37,731 nt of DNA from an uncultured Ruminococcus sp. (GCA_947174085.1 CAMWHN010000001.1:1-37731); one strand, 5' to 3'. Numbered from the stretch's first letter, positions 1 to 9,064 are shown. A program made the numbers and translations. The notes: generated from the sequence alone by a model not told the origin.

Positions 1-623
1 ACTGGTTAGGCGAAATATGTGCAATCTATGTAGGAAAAGAAAAAAGCATGATTGTCGATACTTTATCAGGTTATAACTACAATGATGACTATGAGGGGTA
101 TGATTATCCAGATGTAATACCACCAGATATATGCGATTATGAAGAAATAGAAACTGTCGCATTAAAAGAAATATTGGAGGCTTGGTATGAAGAAATCACT
201 CTGATTCACAGAAAGAAGATAATAAATATGAGCAAATACATAACAAAAGATAGTAAACTTACTAAAAGATTACGCATCTCTGTTTGTTCCTCTGAGGACA
301 AACAATCAAAAATATTAAATACCCTCATTATAATAGATTTGGAAAATAAAAGAAACACATTAAATTTACTGAATAACATTGAAGCTGTTCTTAATGGTGA
401 ACAAGAAACTTATAACTGGTTAGGCGAAATATGTGCAATCTATGTAGGAAAAGAAAAAAGCATGATTGTTGATACTTTATCAGGTTTTAACTATGATGAA
501 AAATATGAAAGTTATGATTATCCAGATGTAACTCCACCAGATATATGTGATTATGAAGAAATAGAAACTATTGAATTAAAAAATATATTGGCTGCTTGGT
601 ATGATGCCATAACGAATAATTAA
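1..623 (+). CDS. Accessory protein with in-frame tandem duplication, 5'-partial
   Basis: The reading frame is open from the left edge, so the gene is truncated by the window; the first Met seen is at 48. I do not recognise the family. The protein is acidic and soluble-looking, with no signal peptide or membrane segment. The first ~70 nt reappear at 415 with one mismatch, and the rest of the unit is repeated at lower identity. The period is 414 nt (138 codons), so the frame is kept. Each unit carries a WLGEICAIYVGKEKSM segment, then an acidic Tyr-rich stretch with DICDYEEIET and a C-terminal AWY. Copy 1 runs on past AWY into a linker and an internal Met at 228, which may be the original start of a second gene now fused to the first. 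Small acidic proteins in tandem copies are common among toxin-immunity genes, but nothing here proves that role. Confidence 0.6.
   Translation, partial: WLGEICAIYVGKEKSMIVDTLSGYNYNDDYEGYDYPDVIPPDICDYEEIETVALKEILEAWYEEITLIHRKKIINMSKYITKDSKLTKRLRISVCSSEDKQSKILNTLIIIDLENKRNTLNLLNNIEAVLNGEQETYNWLGEICAIYVGKEKSMIVDTLSGFNYDEKYESYDYPDVTPPDICDYEEIETIELKNILAAWYDAITNN
1..623 (+). repeat. 414-bp in-frame tandem direct repeat
   Basis: Bases 1-210 and 415-620 are direct copies offset by exactly 414 nt. The first ~70 bases differ at one position (55 versus 469, c/t). Similarity falls after ~70 nt but clear identity blocks continue, for example around the DICDYEEIET codons. The left copy is cut by the window edge, so more units may lie upstream. 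The near-identical start beside diverged remainder suggests recent gene conversion or recombination between older paralogues. Confidence 0.85.
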
Positions 624-627
624 CACA

Positions 628-661
628 AAAGCTGTTGAATTTATTTTAGTCCAACAGCTTT
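628..661 (+). terminator. Stem-loop after the repeat gene
   Basis: A perfect 10-bp stem (AAAGCTGTTG, 628-637, with CAACAGCTTT, 652-661) has a 14-nt AT-rich loop and starts 4 nt after the stop codon. The T-tract beyond it is poor, so termination would be weak or the hairpin may protect the 3' end. Confidence 0.55.
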
Positions 662-765
662 CAGAGTAATTGCATGAAAAAAATCGAGAAATATGTTATA
701 TAAGTATTGTCATAATAATGAATGTGTGCAATATTCTTCATATACATTACAAGAATCATCAAAAT

Positions 766-805
766 AAGAAAGACGACTTTATGCCGTCTTTCTTGCTTTT
801 TTTCA
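766..805 (-). terminator. Terminator downstream of glmM (possibly bidirectional)
   Basis: A perfect 10-bp stem (766-775 with 785-794, AAGAAAGACG / CGTCTTTCTT) has a 9-nt loop. On the + strand it is followed by a T-rich tract (CTTTTTTTC); on the - strand it is followed by TTATTTTG. It sits about 20 nt past the glmM stop codon and can serve both strands. Confidence 0.75.
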
Positions 806-814
806 TTTTATGAT

Positions 815-2200
815 TTAAATAGCATGCCCTTTAGCACGAATCACATCAATAATAGCATTAACTTGTTTATGACAAGCTTCTTCAGTTGGTGCTTCCGCCA
901 TGACACGAATTAAAGGCTCTGTGCCAGATTCACGGACTAAAATTCTACCTGTTTCTCCAAGTACAAGTTCAGCAGATTTCACAGCATTTTGTACATCAGG
1001 GTCATTTTGTGCAAGTGTTTTATCATGGACTTTTATATTTACAAGCACTTGGGGATAAATTTTTAACTGTGATGCAAGTTCACTAATTTTTGCTTTTCTA
1101 GCAATCATCACTTCCATAATTTTCAAACTAGTTAAAATGCCATCACCTGTTGTGGCATATTTTGAAAAAATAATATGTCCTGACGCTTCCCCACCAATAC
1201 GACAATCATTTTTAGCCATATATTCATAAACATATTTATCACCGACAGCAGTTTTTGCATAGTCTATCCCCTGCTCATCAAATGCTTTATATAATCCAAA
1301 ATTTGACATAACTGTTGTCACAACGGTATTATTTCTAAGTTTTTCACGGTCTTTCATATATCTGCCGTAAAGATACAAAATATGGTCACCTGTTAAAATA
1401 TTACCTTTTTCATCTACACAAAGACATCTGTCAGCATCACCGTCATAGGCAAAGCCAATATCAAGCCCATTTTCTACAACAAATTTTTGCAATCCTTCCA
1501 TATGTGTTGAACCGGCATTTTGATTAATATTCAAGCCATTAGGATTAGCATTTATTACATAAGTGGATGCGCCCAATGCATCAAATACAGATTTTGCTAA
1601 ATTCCATGCCGAACCGTTTGCACAGTCTAAACCAACTTTAATGCCTTTGAACGAATATAATCCTAATGAAATTAAATAGCCTATATAGCGATTTCTTCCG
1701 GAAACATAGTCCACTGTACAGCCAATAGCGTCTCCTGTTGCAAAGGGCAATTCCAAAAATTTTTTTCCAAATAGATTTAAATTGCCATCAAGATAGCTTT
1801 CTACAAGTGCAATTGTTTCCTCGTCCATTTTTTCACCGTTTTTATTAATTAATTTAATGCCATTATCATAATACGGATTATGACTTGCAGAAATCATAAT
1901 ACCACAGTCAAATTCATCTACTCTCGCCACATAGGACACAGACGGTGTTGTTGTGACATGTAATAAATAAGCATCAGCTCCAGACGCTGTCAACCCACTG
2001 ACTAATGAATATTCAAACATATAACTAGAACGTCTTGTATCTTTGCCAATAACAATTTTAGCTGGTGTAGTATCGCCGTTTTGTTTTTTCAGTTCGCCAT
2101 AATACCAGCCTAAAAATCTGCCGACTTTATATGCATGGTCAGCTGTCAAAGTTTTATTTGCTTCTCCACGGAAACCATCTGTACCAAAATATTTACCCAT
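815..2200 (-). CDS. glmM: Phosphoglucosamine mutase GlmM
   Basis: Converts glucosamine-6-phosphate to glucosamine-1-phosphate for UDP-GlcNAc and peptidoglycan synthesis; cytoplasmic. The 461-residue protein has the alpha-D-phosphohexomutase layout. It begins with the family N-terminus KYFGTDGFRG, carries the phosphoserine loop SASHNP at 104-109 (active Ser 106), the metal-binding DGDADR at 253-258, the sugar-binding GEASGH, and the C-terminal phosphate loop RESGTEPLIR. It is slightly longer than the usual ~450 residues. The start is supported by AGGAG about 9 nt upstream. The gene is monocistronic here, with a strong promoter at 2259-2287 and a terminator just beyond its stop. The cdaA-cdaR genes that often precede glmM in Firmicutes are not adjacent. 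Confidence 0.97.
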   Translation of the reverse strand: MGKYFGTDGFRGEANKTLTADHAYKVGRFLGWYYGELKKQNGDTTPAKIVIGKDTRRSSYMFEYSLVSGLTASGADAYLLHVTTTPSVSYVARVDEFDCGIMISASHNPYYDNGIKLINKNGEKMDEETIALVESYLDGNLNLFGKKFLELPFATGDAIGCTVDYVSGRNRYIGYLISLGLYSFKGIKVGLDCANGSAWNLAKSVFDALGASTYVINANPNGLNINQNAGSTHMEGLQKFVVENGLDIGFAYDGDADRCLCVDEKGNILTGDHILYLYGRYMKDREKLRNNTVVTTVMSNFGLYKAFDEQGIDYAKTAVGDKYVYEYMAKNDCRIGGEASGHIIFSKYATTGDGILTSLKIMEVMIARKAKISELASQLKIYPQVLVNIKVHDKTLAQNDPDVQNAVKSAELVLGETGRILVRESGTEPLIRVMAEAPTEEACHKQVNAIIDVIRAKGHAI

Positions 2201-2258
2201 AATTCAAATACTCCTATTCTAATCAATTCAAAATATGCTTTTAAATATGCCCAGTTTA

Positions 2259-2287
2259 AGCATAACATAATTTTATAAGTTTGTCAA
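2259..2287 (-). promoter_or_regulatory. Promoter of glmM
   Basis: On the - strand, TTGACA (2282-2287) and TATGCT (2259-2264) are separated by exactly 17 bp, about 60 nt upstream of the glmM start. This is a good sigma-A match. The rest of 2201-2467 is AT-rich, with no other gene and no clear terminator for the his operon. Confidence 0.8.
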
Positions 2288-2467
2288 TCACTTTTTGAAA
2301 ATTCAGAATCACTAATACCAAAATAAATTTTAGCTTTTAAATTTTCCAGTTTTCGTAAAAAACATTTGCTTTTTCTTCTAAAAAAATATCCTAGTTTTTC
2401 AAACATATATTTTATTTTACAATCTTTTTATTATAGATGATTTTTTCAAAACATACAAGACATCATG

Positions 2468-3226
2468 TCAAGAACGAACGATAATTTTTTTAGTTCTACA
2501 ATCAGCTTTTACTTGATTCACAGTTAATTCTTTAAAATGAAACAGAGAAGCCGCTAACGCCGCAGAGCAATCTGTTTTCTGAAACGCTTCTGCGAAATGC
2601 TCTAATTTACCAGCACCACCACTTGCAATGACTGGAATAGTTACAGCATTGACAACAGCTTTTAACATTGGCAAATCAAAACCGCCTTTGACACCGTCTG
2701 TATCAATAGAATTTAAACAAATTTCCCCTGCGCCGAGCTGTTCAATTTGTTTCACCCAGTCTAACAAATCTAAATGCATGTCAATTCTTCCGCCATTAAT
2801 AAATACTGTCCAGTTACCAGATTCTGATTTTTTAGCATCAATACCGACACAAATACATTGACTGCCGAAAATATCCGCACCATCTTTAATTAATTTTGGA
2901 TTCTGTACAGCCTGTGAATTAACAGAAACTTTATCAGCTCCAGCTCTAAGCGTTTCTCGAATATCATCTACAGTTTTAATTCCTCCGCCGACTGTCAAAG
3001 GCACAAATACACGCTTTGCTGTCTCTCTGACAACATCAAGCATAACACCTCTGCCCTCATGCGAAGCCGTAATATCATAAAATACAATTTCATCTGCACC
3101 CTGTTTATTATATTCTTCTGCACATGCTACAGGGTCGCCTACTTCACGAATGCCTTTAAAATTCACACCCTTAACAACTTTTCCATCACGAACATCTAAA
3201 CATGGAATAATTCTTTTAGCAAGCAT
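2468..3226 (-). CDS. hisF: Imidazole glycerol phosphate synthase, cyclase subunit HisF
   Basis: Synthase half of the HisH-HisF complex. It uses ammonia delivered by HisH to turn PRFAR into imidazole glycerol phosphate and AICAR. The 252-residue length is typical of the (beta/alpha)8 barrel. The two catalytic aspartates are in their canonical places: D11 in PCLDVRDG and D130 in VGIDAKK. The GGGIK (80-84) and ASGGAG phosphate-binding loops are present. AAGGAGG lies about 7 nt upstream of the ATG. It is the last gene of the his operon, separated from hisA by an unrelated membrane-protein gene. No clear terminator follows. Confidence 0.97.
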   Translation of the reverse strand: MLAKRIIPCLDVRDGKVVKGVNFKGIREVGDPVACAEEYNKQGADEIVFYDITASHEGRGVMLDVVRETAKRVFVPLTVGGGIKTVDDIRETLRAGADKVSVNSQAVQNPKLIKDGADIFGSQCICVGIDAKKSESGNWTVFINGGRIDMHLDLLDWVKQIEQLGAGEICLNSIDTDGVKGGFDLPMLKAVVNAVTIPVIASGGAGKLEHFAEAFQKTDCSAALAASLFHFKELTVNQVKADCRTKKIIVRS

Positions 3227-3248
3227 TTCGAATCCTCCTTATATAAAA

Positions 3249-4130
3249 TTATGTTTCTTTATTTTTCTTACGATGAAATAGCCAAGAAGATTTTTTAATT
3301 ACAAATCTTGCTGGCAACAAAGAAATTTTTTGTAACAATTCATAAATGATATCCGCTACAAGATTGACTGCAAATATCAGAGCAAATGCTATTATGAATA
3401 CTAACAGTTCCCCACAGAAAGAATTTGCTTCTATCATTCCAGAGAAAATACTTTCATTCAGGAATTTTATAAATTTTATCATGGCTCCCATCATGAGAAT
3501 ATACCCAAAAAAATAAATATTCCCTGCAAGCATTGGCAAAAATGCAAAAAGTAAAATAAAAGCAATTACAATAATAAATAAAATTCCAATTAACACATTT
3601 ATGACAGGATTTTTATTAAATATAGCATTTAATAATTCATCAAAATTATCAAGAAAAAGCCAGTCAGCTCCGTCTATTTTTTTCAAAATATTAATGGGAA
3701 TACTTATCAGATAAAAAACAATATTATCATAAACATAATTTGTAATTTTTGCTTCCAGTCTTCCGATATGCTTATGTTTCTCATAATATTTGTCCAGAAA
3801 AAGTCTCAGAAAAAATGAACTGTAAATAATCGGTGCAATCAACAAAAACACACTGTCATGAATGGCTTCTGCAATATCAGCTATCCCAAAATAAAGAATT
3901 TCAAGAGGGATTTTCTCAAAAAAGCGATTTGTGATATTCAGATGTGGCATATATGTTTTAAGAACATTTGCTTCTGAAACGATTCTTGTCATACCACTCC
4001 AGCCAGTATATTCCCAACTGTCATCCCACGGCTGATAAAAATTACTTATGATATATATCATAATATATAATATTATCCCGATTGAGAAAAGCTTATGCTT
4101 GATAAAAAAATCTTTTATATTATATAGCAT
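3249..4130 (-). CDS. Unrecognised membrane protein inside the his operon
   Basis: I do not recognise this 293-residue protein. Hydrophobicity suggests about six membrane segments, near residues 13-32, 93-111, 133-150, 176-200, 203-221 and 240-262. A polar 55-residue segment after the first is rich in Trp and Tyr (QPWDDSWEYTGWSG at 33-46), and the C-terminus is strongly basic (HRKKNK). No catalytic motif was seen. The start overlaps the end of hisA by 11 nt, with AAGGAAG as ribosome site, so it is translated as part of the his transcript. A role in histidine synthesis is not implied: all core enzymes around it are soluble. It could be a transporter-like or envelope protein placed there by chance. 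Confidence 0.75.
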   Translation of the reverse strand: MLYNIKDFFIKHKLFSIGIILYIMIYIISNFYQPWDDSWEYTGWSGMTRIVSEANVLKTYMPHLNITNRFFEKIPLEILYFGIADIAEAIHDSVFLLIAPIIYSSFFLRLFLDKYYEKHKHIGRLEAKITNYVYDNIVFYLISIPINILKKIDGADWLFLDNFDELLNAIFNKNPVINVLIGILFIIVIAFILLFAFLPMLAGNIYFFGYILMMGAMIKFIKFLNESIFSGMIEANSFCGELLVFIIAFALIFAVNLVADIIYELLQKISLLPARFVIKKSSWLFHRKKNKET

Positions 4131-4833
4131 ATGTAATGGCTTCCTTAAGATTCAACGTCCCCTGATACAGAGATTTTCCACAGATAGTGCCATATAAGCC
4201 CATATTTGCACAGGCAATAATATCTATCATACTATGCACACCACCACTTGCAATAATATCACAAGATACAGCATCATGCAAAGCTTGTAATTGTTCTTGA
4301 TTCACACCAGAAAGCGTACCATCTTTTGAAATATCCGTAAATATAATTGTCTTGACACCCATTTTTTGCATTTCCTGTGCCAATGCAATATAATTTACAC
4401 GAGACGAATCCAGCCAACCCTCTACAGCAACAAAGCCATTTTTTGCGTCAATGCCGACAGCAATTTTATCACCATATTCTTTGACAGCCTGTTCTACTAA
4501 TTCTGGATTTTTCAAGGCAACAGAACCTAAAATCACTCTTGACACACCGCCAGATAAATATAATTCTATGCTATCTAAATTACGAATACCACCGCCGACT
4601 TCTACTTTTAGACTTGTATTTTTAGCAACATCTAAAAATATACTTGTATTCACAGGTTTCGCATCTTTTGCGCCGTCCAAATCTACCATGTGAATCCATT
4701 CCGCACCGGCTTGTATAAAACTCTGTGCTGTTTGCATATAATCTTCAGCTACTTTATGCGCTGTGCCGTAATCACCTTGTACTAATCTCACACAGTTGCC
4801 GTCTTTAATATCAATTGCTGGTAAAATAATCAT
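4120..4833 (-). CDS. hisA: ProFAR isomerase HisA
   Basis: Phosphoribosylformimino-5-aminoimidazole carboxamide ribotide isomerase, an Amadori rearrangement in histidine synthesis giving the HisF substrate PRFAR. The 237-residue TIM barrel is a paralogue of hisF. It has the catalytic D8 (LPAIDIKDG), D129 in VGIDAKNG, the TDISKDGTLSG loop and the ASGGVHS phosphate loop. It lies 37 nt downstream of hisH in the operon. The ribosome site is AAAGGA, with somewhat long spacing to the ATG. Its 3' end overlaps the next (membrane protein) gene by 11 nt. Confidence 0.96.
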   Translation of the reverse strand: MIILPAIDIKDGNCVRLVQGDYGTAHKVAEDYMQTAQSFIQAGAEWIHMVDLDGAKDAKPVNTSIFLDVAKNTSLKVEVGGGIRNLDSIELYLSGGVSRVILGSVALKNPELVEQAVKEYGDKIAVGIDAKNGFVAVEGWLDSSRVNYIALAQEMQKMGVKTIIFTDISKDGTLSGVNQEQLQALHDAVSCDIIASGGVHSMIDIIACANMGLYGTICGKSLYQGTLNLKEAITYAI

Positions 4834-4870
4834 ATCTCAAAAATTCCTTTACTTAGATTTTAACTAAATT

Positions 4871-5473
4871 TTAAATATTCGCAAAATTTCTCAGAATCTG
4901 CAAGCCAATTTCTCCACTTTTTTCAGGGTGAAACTGTGCGCCGAATACAAATTTACCATCTGAAACCATTGCCGGCACTTTTCCTCCATATTCCACCCAT
5001 GCACAAAGATTTTTATTATCTTCACAATTCGCCTCATACGAATGCACAAAATACACATAAGGCGAATCACCTAAATTTTCTAATAATTTACAAGGATTTT
5101 CTATTTCTAATTTATTCCAACCCATATGCGGAATAATGAAATCTGGTTTATTCATTTTATCCACAACACCAGAAATTAAATCTAATCCGTCACATGCTTC
5201 AAATTCATAGCTTTTAGAAAATAGCATTTGCATACCTAAGCAAATGCCTAATAAAGGCTTTTGTTTTGCCTGTGTTTTCAGAACAGAAACAAGTCCTTTC
5301 TGTTCTAACATTTTCATTGCACTCGGAAACGCTCCCACCCCTGGGAGAATAATTTTATCTGCTTGTTCAATCAAATTTTTATTATCCGTCAGCTGATTTT
5401 CAAGCCCTAAATAATCCAATGCATTTTTTACACTGAAAATATTTCCTGCACCATAATCAATAATTGCAATCAT
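4871..5473 (-). CDS. hisH: Imidazole glycerol phosphate synthase, glutamine amidotransferase subunit HisH
   Basis: Hydrolyses glutamine and channels ammonia to HisF. The 200-residue class I (triad) amidotransferase has nucleophile C78 in GICLGMQ, and H182 and E184 in QFHPEKSG. The N-terminus IIDYGAGN and the oxyanion-strand PGVGAF are typical. The start overlaps the hisB stop by 4 nt (ATGA), indicating translational coupling. Confidence 0.97.
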   Translation of the reverse strand: MIAIIDYGAGNIFSVKNALDYLGLENQLTDNKNLIEQADKIILPGVGAFPSAMKMLEQKGLVSVLKTQAKQKPLLGICLGMQMLFSKSYEFEACDGLDLISGVVDKMNKPDFIIPHMGWNKLEIENPCKLLENLGDSPYVYFVHSYEANCEDNKNLCAWVEYGGKVPAMVSDGKFVFGAQFHPEKSGEIGLQILRNFANI

Positions 5474-6051
5474 CCTAATATTCCTTTCGTAGAAAATACT
5501 TCACCTGCTTTTGTTTCTGTAACGGCAATTCGCAACGCATGAGCAACAGCTTTATAAATAGCTTCTGTCTTATGATGGTCATTCTTGCCATATAAAATAT
5601 TACAATGCAAAGTTATCCCTGCATTAAAAGCAAATGCCCGCATAAATTCTTCTGTCAGACAAGTATCATACGCACCAATCATAGCATTAGTAAACTCAGC
5701 ATTGAATACTAAAAACGGTCTGTTACAAATATCTAAACTACAAAATGCAAGACTTTCGTCCATGGGAATATATGCTGAACCATAACGCACAATACCGGAC
5801 TTATCACCCAAAGCTTTTGCAAAAGCCTGCCCTAAGACAATCCCTGTATCTTCCACAGTATGATGTGCATCAACATGAATATCCCCCACAGCATGAATTT
5901 TCATAGCAATTTGACTATGTACAGATAATGCCGTTAGCATATGGTCAAAAAAGCCAATTCCTGTAGAAATTTCTGTTTTATTATCTTCTGGCAGAATGAT
6001 TATTTTAATATCTGTTTCTTTTGAAGTTCTGGTTACAGTCGCAGTTTTCAT
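5470..6051 (-). CDS. hisB: Imidazoleglycerol-phosphate dehydratase HisB
   Basis: Dehydrates imidazole glycerol phosphate to imidazole acetol phosphate, a manganese-dependent step. The 193-residue monofunctional form lacks the histidinol-phosphatase domain found in enterobacterial HisB. Two duplicated metal-binding motifs are visible: HHTVED at 63-68 and NDHHKTE near 156-162. FFDHMLT (34-40) is also diagnostic. GAGGTG precedes the ATG. It is the first his gene after the inserted zincin membrane gene, and its stop overlaps hisH by 4 nt. Confidence 0.97.
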   Translation of the reverse strand: MKTATVTRTSKETDIKIIILPEDNKTEISTGIGFFDHMLTALSVHSQIAMKIHAVGDIHVDAHHTVEDTGIVLGQAFAKALGDKSGIVRYGSAYIPMDESLAFCSLDICNRPFLVFNAEFTNAMIGAYDTCLTEEFMRAFAFNAGITLHCNILYGKNDHHKTEAIYKAVAHALRIAVTETKAGEVFSTKGILG

Positions 6052-6075
6052 TTATTTCACCTCAATTTTTAATAT

Positions 6076-6708
6076 TTATTTTAAAAATACTACACAACCA
6101 CATTCACTTGGGTGGTCGAGAATTTTTTTATTTGCTTTATTTTTAATATATTTTAATAAAATACAAGCAATTGTCAAATCTCCACCAGCAAGTAAAATAT
6201 TATATAATCCGATAATAAGCCAACTAATACTTCCAATACAAATCGCTATAATAGAAGTTACAATTCCCAATACAAAAAACGGTGCAAGCAAGCCAATATA
6301 ATACTGTCCCAGTGAAAGAGCTTCATTACAATAACAATACGGTGTAATAGCCTCCCATATAATACCAAATTGAATACTATTCCATGATTTTTGACAAAAT
6401 AAATGCCAACTCAAACCGTGTAAAAATTCATGTACAGGAATAGAAACTATCATAGCAATTATTATAACTAGACATTTTGAAGATTTAAAAATTTCAAATA
6501 ATTCTTTTATGTCATTTATTTCAGAATGCAAACTTAAAAACAATCCAAAAAATAATATCATAAATGGCAAAGCGATTACAAATGCAAAAATATTAGCTTT
6601 TAGAATAGAAACAGTCGCATTTTCCTGTGCATATCCATTTTTTGCTAAATCTTCGCAAACTTCCTGATAATGCTTTTGACGATTCTGCATAACTTCCTTT
6701 TGTGTCAT
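6076..6708 (-). CDS. DUF3267-type putative zincin membrane protein
   Basis: A 210-residue membrane protein with HEFLH at 93-97 (the HExxH zinc-metalloprotease motif) at the end of a membrane segment. Predicted segments lie near 37-60, 78-100, 137-159 and 161-186. A GGD at 175-177 within the last segment could supply a third ligand or active-site residue. The C-terminal DHPSECG fits the tail of the DUF3267 'putative zincin peptidase' family. That family is known mainly from Firmicutes and has no firmly assigned substrate. Its ATG overlaps the hisC stop by 4 nt (ATGA), and hisB follows 24 nt later, so it is embedded in the his operon and translationally coupled to hisC. A link to histidine synthesis is unproven. 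Confidence 0.8.
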   Translation of the reverse strand: MTQKEVMQNRQKHYQEVCEDLAKNGYAQENATVSILKANIFAFVIALPFMILFFGLFLSLHSEINDIKELFEIFKSSKCLVIIIAMIVSIPVHEFLHGLSWHLFCQKSWNSIQFGIIWEAITPYCYCNEALSLGQYYIGLLAPFFVLGIVTSIIAICIGSISWLIIGLYNILLAGGDLTIACILLKYIKNKANKKILDHPSECGCVVFLK

Positions 6709-7769
6709 CTATTTAATTCTCCCATAATTTCTTGCAAAGCAGTAAGCAAACAATTCATTTCTTCTGGGGTGCCAATTGTAATACGCATATACTGATTAAT
6801 TCTAGGCTTATTCCAGTAACGCACAAAAATTTTTCTGGCTTTTAATTTTTCAAAAATTATACTAGCATCATAATCTGGGTGACTTGCAAAAATAAAATTA
6901 CTTTTAGAATCTGGGAATATAAAGCCTAATTCTGCTAATTTTTGTTTCGTATCTTCACGAGTTTCAATAATTTTACTGGTACAGCTCCTGAAATAATTAT
7001 CATCTTTTAAACTCTCTGCACCACATAGCAAAGTCAAATGATTCATTGTATAAGAATTAATCGAAAATTTCACATCATTTAAATATCTAATTAATTTTTC
7101 ATTGCCGATTGCAAAACCAATTCTCATACCTGCCATAGAGCGAGATTTAGAATAAGTCTGAATCACTAATAAATTTTCATATTTTTTCAGTAATGGCAAG
7201 CAACTTTCACCACCGAAATCAATATATGCCTCATCAATCATGACAACACTATCTGGATTCACTTGCAAAATTTCCTCAATTAAATCAACAGATTCTAATA
7301 CACCTGTTGGCGCATTCGGATTCGGAAAAATAATACCACCATTCGGAATTTTATAATCATCTGGATTAATTCTGAAATCTTCTGTTAATTTAATTTGCTG
7401 ATACGGAATTTTATAAACATCAGCCCACACATCATAAAACGAATATGTCACATCTGGAAATAACACAGGTCTTTGCGAATTAAAAAACGTCAGAAATGCC
7501 ATAGAGATAACATCATCAGAACCCACACCGACAAATACTTGTTCTGGCTTTACCTGATAATTTTCCGCAATTGCATTAATTAAAACTTCTGCATTGGGGT
7601 CTGGATAAAGCTTCATTTTAGAAATATTAAAATTATCTAAAATATTTTGCACACTAGGAGCAGGCGGATATGGATTTTCATTTGTATTTAATTTAATGAC
7701 ATCTGAAATTTTAGGTTGTTCGCCGGCAACATAAGGTACAACTCGGCGAACGTTATTTTCCCAACTCAT
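6705..7769 (-). CDS. hisC: Histidinol-phosphate aminotransferase HisC
   Basis: PLP-dependent transamination of imidazole acetol phosphate to histidinol phosphate. The 354-residue fold type I aminotransferase has LNTNENPYPP at 27-36, PNPNAPTG at 149-156, DEAY at 179-182 and the PLP lysine K208 in TYSKSRSMAG, followed by RIGFAIG. These match the HisC branch rather than general aspartate aminotransferases. The start overlaps the hisD stop by 4 nt and the stop overlaps the zincin membrane gene by 4 nt. Confidence 0.97.
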   Translation of the reverse strand: MSWENNVRRVVPYVAGEQPKISDVIKLNTNENPYPPAPSVQNILDNFNISKMKLYPDPNAEVLINAIAENYQVKPEQVFVGVGSDDVISMAFLTFFNSQRPVLFPDVTYSFYDVWADVYKIPYQQIKLTEDFRINPDDYKIPNGGIIFPNPNAPTGVLESVDLIEEILQVNPDSVVMIDEAYIDFGGESCLPLLKKYENLLVIQTYSKSRSMAGMRIGFAIGNEKLIRYLNDVKFSINSYTMNHLTLLCGAESLKDDNYFRSCTSKIIETREDTKQKLAELGFIFPDSKSNFIFASHPDYDASIIFEKLKARKIFVRYWNKPRINQYMRITIGTPEEMNCLLTALQEIMGELNR

Positions 7770-9064
7770 GAATTTTCACCCTCAAAACGTACTTTAATTG
7801 CATTCGCATGTGCTGTTAATCCCTCACGTTCAGCAATTAATACAATATCATCTTTTGCCTCACGCAAAGCCTGTTCTGTATAATAAATATAACTAGAGCG
7901 TTTTATAAAACTATTCACACCCAAAGGCGAGAAAAATCTAGCTGTGCCACTTGTTGGCAATACATGATTAGGACCTGCATAATAATCCCCTAACGGCTCA
8001 GACGCATACGCACCTAAAAATACAGAACCGGCATTATCTAAACAGCCAATTAATTCCAATGGATTTTCCATAACGACTTCTAAATGTTCCGGAGCAATGG
8101 CATTCGCAAGTTCTACAGCTTGTTCACGAGAATTTGCAATCAGAAACGCACCGTAATCCGACATAGATTTTTGAATAATTTCTTTACGCTCCAGATAATT
8201 CATTTGACGAATAATTTCGGCTTCTACTTTAGCAGGCAAATTCTCATCAGTTGTCACTAAAATTGTAGATGCAAGCACATCATGTTCTGCTTGTGACATT
8301 AAATCTGCTGCAACAAATTTCGGGTCTGCTGTTTCGTCAGCAAGTACTAAAATTTCGCTAGGTCCTGCAATCATGTCAATATCTACAACACCGTATAATA
8401 ATTTTTTAGCCGTTGCAACAAAAATATTCCCCGGACCTACAATTTTATCTACTTTTGGAATTTCTTCTGTACCATAAGCAAGCGCAGCGATAGCCTGTGC
8501 GCCACCAGATAAAAATACTCTATCCACACCGCAAATGGCAGCCGCAACTAAAATATCTTTATTTGGTGTACCGTCCTTGCAAGGCGGTGTTACCATAATA
8601 ATTTCTTGTACGCCAGCAATTTTAGCTGGAATCGCATTCATTAAAACACTAGACGGATAAGCGGCTGTACCTCCGGGAACATATAAGCCGACACGCTCTA
8701 AACCTCTTACTCTCTGCCCTAAAATCACACCATTTGGCTTTGCATCAGTAAAGCCCTGTGATTTTTGTCTATTATGAAACTCTGCAATATTTTCCTGTGC
8801 ATTTAATAACGCCTGTACAAAATTTTCATCTGCTTCTGTCAGAGCTTGATTAATTACTTCTCTAGGCACTTCATAATATTCAGGCAAATTACCATCAAAT
8901 TTTTTGGTATAATTCTTGACAGCTTCATCACCGCCAGTTTTCACATTTTCAATAATTTCAGAAACAATCTGTGTTACTTTTTTATCTGTTTCACCGCTTC
9001 TGCGTTCCAATTCTTTTAAAAAATTATATTCTTGTATGCCATCGCATTTAATCTGCTTTATCAT
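7766..9064 (-). CDS. hisD: Histidinol dehydrogenase HisD
   Basis: Zinc-dependent, NAD-linked four-electron oxidation of histidinol to histidine, the last step of the pathway. The 432-residue length is normal. Visible signatures are VGPGNIFVATAKK (NAD-binding region), SQAEHD, which carries zinc ligands Gln and His, the GPNHVLPTSGTARF active-site stretch, and a C-terminal EGLTAHANAI with the last zinc-ligand His. It overlaps hisG by 17 nt upstream and hisC by 4 nt downstream. Confidence 0.97.
   Translation of the reverse strand: MIKQIKCDGIQEYNFLKELERRSGETDKKVTQIVSEIIENVKTGGDEAVKNYTKKFDGNLPEYYEVPREVINQALTEADENFVQALLNAQENIAEFHNRQKSQGFTDAKPNGVILGQRVRGLERVGLYVPGGTAAYPSSVLMNAIPAKIAGVQEIIMVTPPCKDGTPNKDILVAAAICGVDRVFLSGGAQAIAALAYGTEEIPKVDKIVGPGNIFVATAKKLLYGVVDIDMIAGPSEILVLADETADPKFVAADLMSQAEHDVLASTILVTTDENLPAKVEAEIIRQMNYLERKEIIQKSMSDYGAFLIANSREQAVELANAIAPEHLEVVMENPLELIGCLDNAGSVFLGAYASEPLGDYYAGPNHVLPTSGTARFFSPLGVNSFIKRSSYIYYTEQALREAKDDIVLIAEREGLTAHANAIKVRFEGENS

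Noticed and set aside
722..913. 63-codon + strand frame across the glmM terminator
   Set aside because: It spans the terminator hairpin and the 3' end of glmM antisense, has no ribosome site and no recognisable product.
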